Positions 20,753 through 33,172 of a stretch of DNA of 64,000 nucleotides are shown here, in pieces. The position numbers were made by a program, and so were the translations under genes. Positions within the stretch are counted from its first letter, which is position 1, and each line of letters starts with the position of its first letter. Below the pieces are notes generated by a model. It had not been told where the DNA came from and searched no databases. It saw nothing but the letters and a program-made list of their open reading frames with translations. Origin of the DNA: Hydrangea macrophylla (Eukaryota; Streptophyta; Magnoliopsida; Cornales; Hydrangeaceae); the NCBI GenBank assembly GCA_033977485.1, contig CM066991.1:130033999-130097998 (forward strand). The letters are read 5' to 3'.

Positions 20753-21947
20753 AAAGAGATAGGGTTTTTGTAGGCGATATATATTATCTTTTGGTGTTTT
20801 TCTCCCAACATTCTTCTTCTTCTCTCATTTTTGGGAACCCACTTGGGTTCCCTTCTATTTCTTCTTCATTTGTATAAACTTGAAAATTTCATTGAAGTTT
20901 TAATGGCAAGGTATATTTTCTATCTCTTCTCTTTTGATAATATTGCTATGTTTTCTATTATTAGTTAGATTACTTAGGTTGTGAATCACGAGATCTTGGA
21001 TTTAATGTGGTAGCATTTCTAGGGTTCATTTGTGTAGGATTCAAAACTAGGGGCTTCATCTTCTTTGTATTGCATTTTTTTATTGTCAAAACTTAAACTT
21101 TGAATCCTACCCTATGTATTTCATATGGAATATTATGTAACTTTGTGTTTTGCACTCCATGTGTTTGATAAATGTTGTGTGTGGGATTTATAACTTGGGG
21201 TCTTCATCTTTGATGTCAAGCATCTTTGATTGTTCAAACTCTTGGGTTTTAAATACTATCTTTTGAAGGCTTCATAGGTGATTTGTCCACCAAGTAGATT
21301 AGTTAGTGTAGGGTGGACAAATCATTCGGATTAGAAGCCATAGAGGCTTCATCTTGTATGTCATGCATCCTTGATAGTCAAACGTTAGTTTCAAATCCGT
21401 TTCTATGGAAATCTCAAAGCTTCCTTCATTTTTTACATAGATGCACTCATTGTGTTTGATGATATGCCACAATGAAGTATTACTTTAGAATGTGCTTGAA
21501 ACACTAGTCCATTTCATCTTGTTGTGACCCAAGATGGGGGGGGGGGGGAAAATGATCCCAACCTATTACTTTTTAGATTAGTATTTATTTTCCCCTTTTT
21601 TCCTCCAAAAACCAAACAAAAAGCTGCAAGACGCAAAGTCATTTTTATTCATTTTTATCATCTTTTCTTACTTCTTTCTTTTGAGCATTATAATTAATTA
21701 CTAAACTTCCCAAACGTTGTTCTTGTATCAATCCCTATGAACTCAACACCCTATTTCCATTGTACTACGTTTTAATAGGGTTAAATAAGAACTTGATTTT
21801 GACAGCATCAATAAAGTATAGCAAATTTTATACCAAAAGATAGGTCTTTTAGTCTTGGTTCCAACGCAAAAAACGGCGTGCGAATCTGAATTTTCAAGAG
21901 AGAGTTATGCTTGTTTTTGTAAAAGCCGTCGGGTTGAACCCAGACTA

Positions 21948-22035
21948 ACGGATCGATCCGCCCCAAATCCGGATCGATCCGATTTTAACAGATTGGGTTT
22001 TATGCACCCCCAAAAGCTCTGGATTGATCCGATTT
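21948..22035. repeat. GGATCGATCC palindromes in the host LTR
   Basis: Three copies at about 21951, 21970 and 22020 (the last with ATTGAT at the centre). They belong to the outer LTR, not to the nested one that ends at 21810. Confidence 0.8.
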
Positions 22036-25000
22036 CTGCATATGTGTTTTTCTGCTGCTAAAACCCTGCTAAAACAGTTCAAAACATTTCCCAAGTTCCA
22101 AAATTGGTACCAAACATTATGAAAACTTTTGAGAACACTTCCCAAACACCCATAAACATATCCACAACTTATGTAAGTCTTTCCAAATCATTCAAAACAC
22201 AATCTATGTACATTCAAATGAGGAACTAACTATAGAAACCTCAAACTTACAAAACTAGTAAGGAAAAAGGAAATGTTTTTGTCAAGATAAGCTCAAAACC
22301 TCAAGCATATTCCATAGAACTTATAGAAACCATCTTTAAATATGAAACCAATTTCTTTCAACATTCAAACATGTACATGATCTCATTTAGAAGTTGTTTT
22401 AACACTCAAATTCATTACCCCTTTCACTTGAACATCAATTTGTATCACATTACACCCAACACATACATGATCATTCAACATAAGGAAACAAGATAAGTTT
22501 TACAACTAAAGCTACTAGTTCCTTCCCAATATACACAACTTGCAACTTGCAAGTATTACCCATGGTTTGGTGCATAAACAACTACAACACCCAACTTTGC
22601 ATATTGCAAGTTTTCCAAAAAGACCCAAGATACATTTACATTGCCAACAATAAATATATTCTAAGCTTCAACTAGCTAGGCAGATGAACGTATTCACAAT
22701 GACACAACTCCCACGCCTAACCCGTCGTGCGGATCATTTCCTCTCCTCGTCTTGTTTGGTACCTGCGATGGTTATTTAATAACCACAACAGAAATATATT
22801 TTCGTTTAAGCTTTCGCTTAGTGAGAGAACTAATCATGCTATTGGAATGCAAGGTATGTAAATGCAAAAATCATTATAAACAACAACAAATTGATCTCCG
22901 GAAAGTCAAGTCATTCCAGCCACCACTCCTGGGTCCTTCTCACCCCGGATCTTTCTCACTTTTGACACATATAGCACAACACACACTCTCTTGTGACTCC
23001 GAAGGCGTCACCGACATTTCATTGTGGTCATCACCACGTCCTATTCATTGAGGACTTCCTATCCCTTACATATGGGACTTATAAATGGTGACAACTACTT
23101 GACTCCCCTTTGATCCACATAGGCATTTAGACAACTTAACATTTAAACATAACAAATTCACATACTTGACATGATTTTTACCCAAATCCATCAAAATACA
23201 TATACATAAGCAAGAATTTAGCAACTACTAGCAACAATTACCACATGAACATAACTAAACATTCAATTTTGGGATTAGAACACTCACATCTTCGATTTAC
23301 TAACGAATTAAGTATAGAAAATCCAACCTCTAGCAAATTTCCAACCCAAATTCCACTGGTGTAATTCCTCCACGAGTCCAAAAGTGGTCTCGGATCGTAA
23401 ATCTGGCGCCGGACGGCGGAAGAACGGCAAGAAATGTCTCGTGAATTTCCGTCTCCGACTTGGAGCTCTCGTTCTCTCTTTTTCCTAAATTCCCAGCGGT
23501 GTTTTGATTCTAAGAAGACACATATGCTATACATGCATATGTTTTGTCATACATTTTCCATAATTCCATTTACCTCCCCCAACTTTCTTTAAGTTTTATT
23601 ATGAAACCCCCCATATTAATTACATTAATTACCCACCTTTTCTAAATGAGTTTAATTTAGGTTCCGCGTGGGTCCCAAACGTGGCCCACATAAATTATGA
23701 GATTGCTATTAAACCTACCAATTATCAATTGTATTCAAATACGCCCTCTCACGGGTACCAAAACTGGTCCCTTTACCTATCATAAATAATATCTTTAAGC
23801 ATTAAAACAAATATGCATATCAACATATAATAACAATATAATGCAAATGATCTTAATTAGACCCTCGTTGGGCCCCCACATTTATACCAGTTTTGCCTTT
23901 TACAGAACTTTCATATATGCCCGCATTTGAACATCTTTTCATATGTGGGTTCATAACTCCACCTTAAATCATCTTATGCATTAATTATCTTTAATTAACA
24001 CATATTAATAGCAAATTAATCTTCTTTTCCGGGTACAGGTGTTGCAGTACAATTCTAAACAAATGCATATGAGGCAATTCATGTTTTAAACATCTAAATC
24101 ACATAATTTAGTCTCCGGGGAAAGAGATACGAATTCACCCAGTATATCGGCAAGTCTTAAATCTTAAATCGCGATGCCAATGGTTAGCCAATGATCACTC
24201 AACCATTGCATCCATCTGCTCTTAGTTGTCACTACTATAAACTCTCAAACATCGAGAGGCATGCACTGGCGTGAAATTATATCAAACTCTCCTTTGACCC
24301 ACATAAACATTTAGCATACTCACATAATCATGTCACCATGCTTTTCTACACGTACTCACTAAAATTAATGGGCCTAATTTAACACATAAGTTTGCCCAGA
24401 TCACAATTCATACAAAATATCTAAAGCATCCAAAATTCCCTATATTACATAGGTTTAGAATTCATACCTCGAGCTATAGCTCTCAAACTTCAGGAGAAGT
24501 ACTAGGAGACCAAATAAACGTCGGATCTCCGATTTTAAACGATTCCTACAAGTATAGACATGTTTTTCTCAATTTCTTAAAATTAACTTTTTGGAAAAAC
24601 TTTGCCAAACGAGGCCTAAGAGGTATCAAAATGAAGTTTTTACCTCAAGGAGTCCAATTATGAAATATGGCTGAAACTGGCGGACGAACGATCGCCGTTT
24701 GTTGTCAGAAAGGTCATAGGATCAAATCTCCTTTCTCTCTCCTCTCTCTAGATATTCTTAAAAGTTTGGATAACAATGAAATCTCATCCACTACTATTTA
24801 TAGGCACAACTCTCGGGAATTACACTTAACTCCCCACGAGTTCTCGAAACTTCTAATTAAGTCCTAAAACGTCGCACACGTCCATTTTATAACTTCACGA
24901 GTGAAAACTAAAATTTACATAAGTTTTCGACTAAGTTCCACTTGGGTCCAAAAAAAATCACGTTCTGAAACTGATTTCGTGGAATCTCTAGATAACCTAC

Positions 25001-25313
25001 TTTTTAAGCATTGTATCTCTCACGTTCTCCCCACAGTGTTCAAATGATCTAAGGCTATATCAAACTACCAGAAATTATACTACACATGTATAATTACTAT
25101 TCATGAAAACACCAGATATCTCAAATAATATTTAATTACATAAATGTCATTTAAATCGTGTTGATACCATATGATGTCCTATTACCGTGTCTTCGATTGA
25201 CACCTCACCGTTGACCTCCAGTCATCCTCATTCTTAATTATCAAATAATATTGATAATTCACAAAATTCAAATATATAATTTAAAACAATGATTTTCTGG
25301 GACGGGCGTGACA

Positions 25314-26590
25314 ACCTGATATAAAATTTTAGTATAAAAATTAATATTTTAATGTGTATCTGTTCTAAAATCGTTATGATTTAATTTAGAGATCTTATCC
25401 ATAACAGGATATACATAAAAAAAGATAGTGATATATTGATAAGTAAATCTTGAATTTATAATCATATTAGATATACAACTCATACCATATATAAGTGATT
25501 CAATAGTTGTAATTTTGAAAAGGTTTGCACCAAAACTAAACACATATAGTTATTATTATATCTTTTAAAAACTTGATTAAGGGTTGTTTATTGGGAACAA
25601 AGAATTATTATTCATCTGTTTTCTTATCGTTCCCAATTATGGGCAAATTTTTTATTGTTCTCTTTCTTTAATATATGCCTAGGATGGAAATGGTTGATAA
25701 CATTATATTCATTTTTTTGTTTAGTGCCATAACTTTGTTATTAAAATTGTTTGATTTTCAATTCTTTTTGTGCCTTTTCAATAAATTTTTACGTTGTCGA
25801 GGAGTTTGCTTAATAAGATTTTTTTTCACCCTTTATTTTCTTTATCAGATTGTCATTGATCATATGATACACAATACAATTTTCGATCATATGATATAAA
25901 ATGCAATTTTTGTTTAATTTTTTGTAAGATTATACTACCTCATTCTGAATATTTTGTTTGTTTGATCAAATCTCATATTTTTACAAGCTTGAGTATCATA
26001 CAACTGCTCATCTTAAAAAAAATAAAAAATTGTTTGAGGAAGCTAAATAACTACCAGTCGAATCTATGAAATATGTTATGGGTCCTGGTAAAAAAAAATT
26101 CCTTTCAATTTTGACACTTAAATATTTTGGTTAATTTGTTTATATGTTTTCAGAGCTTTTTGTAGTTTTGATCTATTGGTGGTGTTAAAGCGAGAATTAC
26201 TAGGAGAAGAATTATCCTTTATTTTAAACTCATATCTTTATGAAACGGAGCTGCACATTTTTTTTTTTGGGCCATTAAATGTTCAGAAATATATAGAGTG
26301 CAGATATTTCATATTATACTAATATAGTCAATTATTTTATCATTGTAAAGCAAAGATTTTGCTACGACGTAAAGTTGAACCACACCAAACATGATAGCTA
26401 TGGTCTCCAATGAACAAATGTAGAATCTTATGATTTTATGGTCGATGTAAATCAGTTATATCCAACTATTATTTTTTTTGAAACAAATTTCATTGAGTTA
26501 AGCCATATTACAAACATTGTAATCATGTTAGAATGAAATAGATCTTAATTTATTAGACTTATTGAAAGTAAAGTGAATATTATTAGATCT
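25314..26590. other. AT-rich stretch, no supported gene
   Basis: Open frames are short and hydrophobic with no domain. It may be the body of a Helitron whose possible 3' end follows. Confidence 0.35.
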
Positions 26591-26598
26591 TCAACCAT

Positions 26599-26627
26599 CC
26601 CGTGCAAATGTACGGGTCAATAACTAG
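26599..26627 (+). mobile_element. Possible Helitron 3' terminus
   Basis: The hairpin CCCGTGCAAATGTACGGG (7-bp stem with one G-T pair) is followed six bases later by CTAG, then T. This hairpin-spacer-CTRR layout is the known Helitron 3' end. The 5' TC end was not located, so only the terminus is claimed. Confidence 0.4.
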
Positions 26628-26737
26628 TTATTAAATATAACACGGCCATGTAGTTCATTTCATACAACCGGTAATGCAAACTGGAATAGTGGAATACAAA
26701 CTAGCAAAAGCAACTGGGTGATTAGAACCTGAGTAAT

Positions 26738-26908
26738 ACTACATTCACACTAAATTTACATCAAATTTACATCAAATTTCATACCAAACAATCTCGACCC
26801 TTGATTCCAGTGGGCCTCATATGGATCTCTCACATGGGTCTTACACAGGATTCACAGGAATCAAGGATCAGAACATGTTGGGTGTGGAATTTAGTGTGGG
26901 TGTAACAT
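26738..26908. mobile_element. Foldback MITE
   Basis: ACATTCACACTAAATTT on the left pairs with AATTTAGTGTGGGTGTAAC on the right, and CCTTGATTCC near 26798 pairs with GGAATCAAGG near 26856. No coding capacity and no certain TSD. Confidence 0.6.
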
Positions 26909-27265
26909 TTTTGTTAGAACATCCTTTTCTAAAGAATTGAATGTCACATGGCAAGATCATATGTTGCCATGTGGCAATTTACAAACACGGATAATTTATT
27001 TTTATCTAAAAGTATTTGTGATTTCTTTCATTTTTTATGGGTTAACTAGTATTAAATCCTATTTAGTGAATCTTTGTTATAATAGACCCAACTCAAAAAA
27101 CTATTTGAAGATAGGTCCACAAAAATATTTCAGACTATTCTACCCCCAGCTTAATCTAGGATTTTTTAAATTTAAATGCAAATTTATTTGATTCTTGATA
27201 TATATACATCTATATATGTATATGTAATTAAAAAAACCTATATATACAAGATCTCTTCTCAAAAC

Positions 27266-27296
<31 letters not shown>

Positions 27297-27392
27297 CCGG
27301 CCAGTTGGTGTTTCAAGGACTGTTTCCAGCGATCAAACGCCGACGATCGTGAGTGTTTTGTTGGTGTGGAAAGAAACTTCGTGGCGTACATG

Positions 27393-28491
27393 TAGGGATG
27401 GCAATGGGGCGGATTTTTCGGGTTTCCCGCCCCGCCCCTAATAGGTAGGGTACGGGGGAGACTTATAAGGGTTAGGGGCGGGTATGGGGGAGATTCTTCA
27501 ACCCGAGTCGGGTTCGGGTCGGGGTCGGGTTTTGTACCAAAACCCCCGAACCCGCCCCGATTACTAAGTAAATTACATATATACCCTTTATTACTTACGC
27601 TAGTTACAAATTACAACACTGTATTCTGAAATTAGGGCTCATTCATCTCTCTCTCTCTCTCTCTCTCTCAATTAGATCTCCTCCTCTTTTTCTCAATCTC
27701 TTCATCTAATCATCTCTCCTCCATTTACTTCTTCACCAGTATGATGCTTGGCCTTGACATCACTATTGCCGACATAGATTTAAGCCTCTGTGATGAAGCC
27801 GCCACTAGGACGAGATGGTGCCTCTAAGATGATGATTGACTGTTGGGTTCATGACTTAAATCCAAAGTGCTAACTTTCAATTTGAAGATCTGATGAGTTT
27901 GCATATATACATATACATCTTCTTTTGTGTGTATTTATATGTATTTATAGATCTGTGTGTGTATATATATAGATATAGATATGCGTGTGTGTATATATAG
28001 ATTTATATGTGTGTGTATATGTATATATATAGATCTACAAGTGTGTGTATATATATATCTGCGTGTGATTGTGTATATGTATAGATCTACATCACAACTT
28101 TGCAAAATGAAGAAAATACACTTTCTTCTTGATTTCTTTGCAAAATGAAGAAAATCACAACTTTGCAAAATGAAGAAAATAGATCTACGTGTGATTTCTT
28201 TCTGCGTATGTGTGTATATATAGATCTGTGCTTTGCACCTTACTTTCTATGAGTTTAATTTGGATTGTATTGAATTTGATTGGATTGTGTGGGTTGTATT
28301 GGGTCTGGATTGGTAATTTGGATTGTAACGGGGCGGGGCGGGGCGGAGTCGGGGTACTGGTAGCGGGGCGGAGTCGGGGTCGGGACAAGGGAAGAGGCGG
28401 GGCGGGGCGGGGCCGGGGAGACAAACAAGTTAAGCGGGGCAGGGGCGGGGGAGGGGGGCCCCGTCCCATACCCGCCCCGTTGCCATCCCTA
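27393..28491. mobile_element. Non-autonomous hAT transposon, 1099 bp, TSD CGTACATG
   Basis: The ends TAGGGATGGCAATGGGGCGG and CGCCCCGTTGCCATCCCTA are inverted repeats typical of plant hAT elements. The exact 8-bp duplication CGTACATG lies at 27385-27392 and 28492-28499. Both subterminal regions are GGGGCGGGG-rich, in sharp contrast to the AT-rich window; the interior holds TC and TA/TG microsatellites. No transposase. Confidence 0.95.
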
Positions 28492-28503
28492 CGTACATGA
28501 GCA

Positions 28504-28698
28504 ATGGATGACAGATATATTGGACTAGTTATCGCTGTCGCCATCTTCGTCGTTGAGTCCGAAATTCAGAGCGATGCATCCCGATCTGCTGGTGGAGTGT
28601 TAGGCTCTAATGGAGGCATCGCCAATCTGTTTTGCAGATTCTCTATTTTCTGTTGGTCCTCTAATTTTCTGCAGATGCAAAAATATACTATAGTGTAA
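28504..28698 (+). CDS. Candidate first exon or small ORF (64 codons), unidentified
   Basis: The frame begins MDDRYIGLVIAVAIFVVESE, so a hydrophobic segment follows immediately. Before the hAT insertion the ATG would have been preceded by a leader with a TATATATA patch near 27230, a CT repeat (27272-27295) and a GC-richer tract, which is promoter/5' UTR-like. The hAT now sits five bases before this ATG. I do not recognise the protein and no continuing exons were found; it may be a gene remnant. Confidence 0.3.
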   Translation: MDDRYIGLVIAVAIFVVESEIQSDASRSAGGVLGSNGGIANLFCRFSIFCWSSNFLQMQKYTIV

Positions 28699-28699
28699 A

Positions 28700-29100
28700 A
28701 TTCTCCTCTTGTAGTCATTCATAATGCAGTGTTAAAATTATAATGGCAATCATTAAGTACTCTTTTATATACTATATATATCTGTATATAATTCTGAAAT
28801 GCAGTAAAAAATTTACACTGATAATGTAGTGTAAAATTGTACACTAATTTCCATAATAAAAAAAACTGTACACTAATAATGTGCCTAGTCATTACTGTCA
28901 AAAACACATGTCATGCTGACCAAAATTACATTGAACGAAAAAATTAGCAATGGATAATCTAACAAAACATTTGATGTGGCACTAAAGATATGTAAATCAT
29001 TAAAGATGTGGATGACAGCTTACCAAAACAAAAAGAGTCTACTACAAATTAAATCTCCATTTAAATGTGCATACCTACAATCATAGTAATTATTAGATTG
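28700..29100. other. AT-rich stretch, no gene seen
   Basis: Contains repeated GTGTAAAAT/TTTACACT pieces near 28690-28870 that are partly inverted, perhaps an old MITE, with no clear border. Confidence 0.35.
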
Positions 29101-29115
29101 TTCCAAAAATACCTC

Positions 29116-29149
<34 letters not shown>

Positions 29150-29150
<1 letters not shown>

Positions 29151-29420
29151 GGCTGTGATAGTTGTTTACTCAATTATCCTACAATTTAGGAGTGTTAATA
29201 TCATTTAATACATCTGTGTATATCTATGTATATAAATGTATATGGCTGTAATGTTGACTCAAATCTCCTACAATTTAAGAGTTTAAATATCATTCAATAC
29301 ATCTGTGTATATATATATATATATGGCTTTGATGTTGCCTCATAATCACTGTACAATTTAATATGCGCTAAATACAATCATATATGCGCTCATGTATATT
29401 AGTCAGTGTATATATGTATG
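29150..29420. repeat. Degenerate tandem repeat, unit about 100 bp
   Basis: TATATGGCTGTGAT...CCTACAATTTAGGAG...TACATCTGTGTATAT recurs at about 29148, 29238 and 29322 with decay in the third unit. TA microsatellites separate the units. Confidence 0.7.
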
Positions 29421-30550
29421 TACATTAAGGGGTAGAATTGTAACATTATTTACATTAAATGGGGGGATTGGACCAATCAAAATAAACTTTTTGATAATAT
29501 GGAATGTTGAGTGGGTAATATCATAAAAACTTGGGTAAATAGGGATTTTTGGGGAAATTTCTTTTTTTATTATTATTTATTTTTTATTATGTTAATGAAT
29601 ATATTAATGGTATGTTATATATTTCTCCTTTTCATGTTCTTTGATTTTAACAACCATCATTGTTTTGGTACTTATGATTTTTAGTTTTTATTTGTCAGTT
29701 ACTATTTTAATTTCAATCATTACTTTGAAGATCTGTAATTTTTCTTTTCGGATTTAGGATAGATCATTTTATTTTTTATAACAAATTCACATATATTATA
29801 CGGGACTAAGTAGTTATAACAAAGTTTGAGACAAACCAATTCCACTAAAACCATGGACGTTTACAATCTCTTTGGAGTCTAGAATAAGTGAAATGGAGAG
29901 AAAAGACTTGAAAGAATATCACTTTATCTCGTTTGATAAGTTAAGTGGGGAAAGAGGAGTTAATGGCGAGAAAGTGGAAGAAAAAATAGTCTAATTTTGT
30001 TTCTCTCCAAATCAGAGAGATTCTGGATCGAGATAAAAAAAGATAATAGTAATAAAATATTCTTTCAAAAACTTAATATTCTTATCTCTTACGAAAGTTA
30101 ACTGAATGAGTGAAAGTTACATTTATTTATCTTCTATTCTATTCTCTTCTATATTGTCTATCCAAATTGGTGGAAGAAAACTGCTTTCGTCTTCTTTTTT
30201 TTTTTTTTTTTTCTCCTCTCTTCTTCATGATGGAATTTTCTTCTCTTCTATGCACTTTCTTCAAACCAATCGAACGGTTAGTAATAGTCAACTTTTAAAG
30301 ATAAATGTCTTGAAAAGTTTAATGTATTTTGGATACGAGGACAAATTCTCTTGTCTGTTTTCTGTGATTTCGGGATCACTACCTATTGTCGTTTTATCAT
30401 AGTAGAACAGAGAGTAAACTCCGTGCACATGCACCGACCCCACAACAAACGTACCGAATATATTAAGAAGGTAAACTAATAGTAAAATTTGAACCCACAC
30501 CAAATTGAATATAATCCATCTTGAGATTCATCCTTCCAACTAACTTACAT
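29421..30550. other. AT-rich stretch, no gene seen
   Basis: T-rich open frames near 30106-30402 come from low-complexity TCTTCT/poly-T DNA (30196-30212) and show no domain. Confidence 0.4.
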
Positions 30551-30559
30551 AACCCCTAA

Positions 30560-30803
30560 GGCCACGTTTGGATGACGGAGTCGGGATTGGACAATTAGTC
30601 CTTTTTAAAAAATAGTCATGGGACTACTAATACCACCTCCCCTATGGTATAACTTAGTCCCCCATATGGGGGACTATTATTTTAAAATGGACAATTAGTC
30701 CCGCGCTCCATAGCAATGCCAAACACCGGACTATTCGATTAAAATGGACTATTAGTCCAATCCCCCTCTGTCCCCCTTTTAGTCATGCGAAACAAACGAG
30801 GCC
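30560..30803. mobile_element. Harbinger/Tourist-like MITE, TSD TAA
   Basis: Ends GGCCACGTTTGG and CAAACGAGGCC are inverted, flanked by TAA at 30557-30559 and 30804-30806. The inside has GGACTA/TAGTCC repeats on both arms. Confidence 0.8.
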
Positions 30804-31313
30804 TAAGAGGTTTCGACCCTTCAACTTCATTAAGAGGCCAAAGGCCAAATCCCTTGATTTTCTTGATTGCTCGGTTACCGAATACTGCTTTGTCGAGATA
30901 AAATTCTATAGTCACTGAAGAAAAAGTAGTTCCAAAAAAGTTCCATTTTTTTCGAAAAAGAGTCATGGGAGTAAAAAATAAGAATAACTTTATCTAGATT
31001 ACTCTAGTATATTGTTGAAATTTATAATAAACCACTAATCTACCAAAAAAAGAAAAGAAAAGCAAGGACTAACTAGAATATGCATGTTTATTATATTATC
31101 TTTTGTCAGTGACAAAATGAAGTACGGATAGCTAATAAGAGTACCATGTATGTCATTTTCCGTATGCCAATATTATTTTTTGGTACTGTCAAATATAATA
31201 TTTTGATATTTTTACTCTAATATCACATGTCATTTTAAATATTACATTTTGGCTCAATTATTATTCATTTTTTAAAGTAACCTTTATTTAAGGACAAAAT
31301 AGTCATTTACTAA

Positions 31314-31575
31314 GGCTTAGTTTGGCCCTCACGTGACTTTTTAAAAGGAGCTTATAAAATTTATTACTAAGTTGTTTGATAATTTTATACAAGTGACACA
31401 CTACTATTCAAAAAGACATCATAAAACCAAAAAGCAACCTAGAGCCTTTAAAAGCTCCCCTCAAAAAAGCCCTAAGTTCAATTTTATAAAGTTCATAAAC
31501 TAGTTACCAAATGAGTTAACATGAAATATTGTTTTTAAAAAATGAGAAGCACCAAAATGGGGGCCAAACTAAGCT
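31314..31575. mobile_element. Harbinger/Tourist-like MITE, TSD TAA
   Basis: GGCTTAGTTTGGCCC on the left pairs with GGGCCAAACTAAGC on the right, with TAA at 31311-31313 and 31576-31578. The first terminal base is mismatched. Confidence 0.75.
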
Positions 31576-31841
31576 TAAATGTATCCGCCAGAGCAAAGTA
31601 GTTGTTGGTGTTCAAAATGATAATGCTATGTTTCCCAAATTTTGCATACCAAATACTCTCCCAAATACATGTGGTAGTAGGATTACCTTCAATAATAATG
31701 AGACCACTTCAATATCCTCCAATCAAAATCAAGTGGTCCACCACCATATGTGTTTGAGAAATATTTGGGATGCAAAATTTGAGAAGAAAAGCAGGGAATG
31801 TGGCGAAATGTTGACTAAAGTGATGATGTGATAGAAATGAT

Positions 31842-32150
31842 ATACCAAATATGGCACGACATGCCACGAAACCAAATTTTGGCAGTCCATTTGACATGGG
31901 GTTAGAGTGCCATGGTTGGTCGGTCATGCCAAGTAATGGAATTGGCATTGGAATTGGGTGGTGGGTTGGAGTTGGTCTAATTGGAATTATATTTGACCAC
32001 CTCCAATCGCATGCCATATGTCGTGCAAATTTCATATTATAGCATGAACAACAAATATGGCTGCTCTAACCCCATGCCATATGTCAGGCCAAAATTTGGC
32101 TTCACGACTTTCTGTGCCATATTTGGCACAAAAAATGGCTTGTGTCATTT
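31842..32150. mobile_element. Foldback element with GGCAC/GTGCC arms
   Basis: The left arm (about 31848-31905, AAATATGGCACGACATGCCA and CATGGGGTTAGAG) is the inverse of the right arm (about 32065-32140, CTCTAACCCCATGCC and GTGCCATATTTGGCAC). A smaller foldback pairing TTTGCATACCAAATACT with AATATTTGGGATGCAAA lies just left at 31630-31790. Confidence 0.65.
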
Positions 32151-32559
32151 GTGCCATGTCATAGATTCATAGCAGATCTTGAGCATCCAACGACTCTAAA
32201 TTTGAGCACCAACTGACTCTTTGTCCAACGATTAGATTTGGTGAATGCCTTTTGCCCTTAACAAAAACTCGAAAATTTTAGTATTCTACCCAAATTTCTA
32301 TGATGTTCATTTGGTTCTTGTGAAGTATTTTTTTTCCTTGCACTATGTTTCTCTAAAAATCATGAAATACAATCAACAATCAACAAAGCAAGGGAAGACA
32401 TTCACGACGGATCGAGATATAGTGATTTGAAAAATGCTGTTGGAAGATGAATGGTAATTATGAGTAGCAGTAGGAAGATGAATGGTAGTCGTGCCAAATT
32501 ATATGCCTTATTCAATCCAGTTTTTTCATGATTTTTCTCTTTGAATTTCGCATCTTCTC

Positions 32560-32594
<35 letters not shown>

Positions 32595-32951
32595 GCCCAT
32601 AGGCCATAGCAAACTGGCACTTTCCCTTTATAGTGAGCAAAAAATTTAGATTCCAGGGAACCAGTTTTCAGTTCAAGGAATAAGACTGGCATCATATACA
32701 TGCAACCAAATATAAATGTGCCCACACATCTATAATATAGGAGGAATAATTTTGATGACTATGACGCACTTTAGGTGTTAGTGCGTGTCATTATATAAGG
32801 GTCTAAAATTGTTCATACTTTTCATCATTTTCTTAATTTAAATTCTGAAAATTTTGAAACTCTCCCCAATTTTTACACATTTTGCATTCTCCTCCCCTGT
32901 CTCCACACATCATACCCGTTGTATCAACACTCTCTTTCTCTTTAAATTAAA

Positions 32952-33172
32952 GGATAAATTACAGTAACACCCCCTGAACTATGACCATTAATTTTTCACT
33001 AACATCCCTAAACTTTAAAACAAACCATCATTTGTTGACACAAAAATCCCTTCTTAAGGGGATGAGTTTGTTCTTTTGGATAGACTTCAAGGACTGAGTC
33101 TGTTCAATTTTAAAGTTTAGGAGGTATTAGCTAGTGAAAAACGGTCATAGTTGGTGGTGCTATAATTTACCC
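32952..33172. mobile_element. Mutator-type MITE, 221 bp, 9-bp TSD TAAATTAAA
   Basis: Inverted arms start GGATAAATTACAG and end CTATAATTTACCC. Nine-base direct repeats TAAATTAAA lie at 32943-32951 and 33173-33181. A 9-bp duplication is the Mutator superfamily signature. Confidence 0.85.

Larger units (their letters stand above)
20204..21810 (+). mobile_element. Solo LTR, 1607 bp, TSD ATAAA, third nesting level
   Basis: Begins TGATTCGTGTCCAATATTGC and ends TTTTGACAGCATCA, with ATAAA at 20199-20203 and 21811-21815. A TATAAATAG box at 20744-20752 followed by a leader-like TC-rich segment gives plus orientation. An upstream cluster of eight GGATCGATCC palindromes occupies its U3. A 13-14 base G run lies near 21535-21548. 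Confidence 0.85.
20048..24046 (-). mobile_element. Solo LTR (about 2.39 kb net), TSD GTACA, itself interrupted
   Basis: Begins TGTCACACCCCCAACCCG and ends CGGGTACAGGTGTTGCA. GTACA flanks it at 20043-20047 and 24047-24051, and the host LTR resumes in register after it. Its right half shares layout (CCTTTGATCCACATA block, leader near 23400-23530) with the minus-oriented AGTCGACT LTRs, so minus orientation is inferred. A second LTR is nested at 20204-21810. Confidence 0.88.
18190..25313 (-). mobile_element. 5' LTR of the Ty3/Gypsy remnant, split by nested solo LTRs
   Basis: The plus strand begins TGTCACGACCC at 18190 and ends GGGCGTGACA at 25313. Removing the two insertions and one TSD copy each leaves about 2.06 kb, which aligns along its length with the solo LTR at 36786-38950: the leader, AGTCGACT cluster, GCTATATGCTGAGTG block, TATTTATA box region and terminal part all correspond. 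Shared landmarks resume exactly across each insertion, confirming the nesting. Confidence 0.88.

Noticed and set aside
23238..23534. 98-codon minus frame containing GC-richer DNA
   Set aside because: Lies in the leader part of an LTR with clear borders and target repeats; corresponds to LTR R/U5 sequence and not a host gene.
24667..24867. 66-codon plus frame
   Set aside because: Part of the AGTCGACT-family LTR; the same place in the related solo LTR is not open.
28185..28544. Pro/Arg-rich minus frame
   Set aside because: Produced by GGGGCGGGG repeats of the hAT end.
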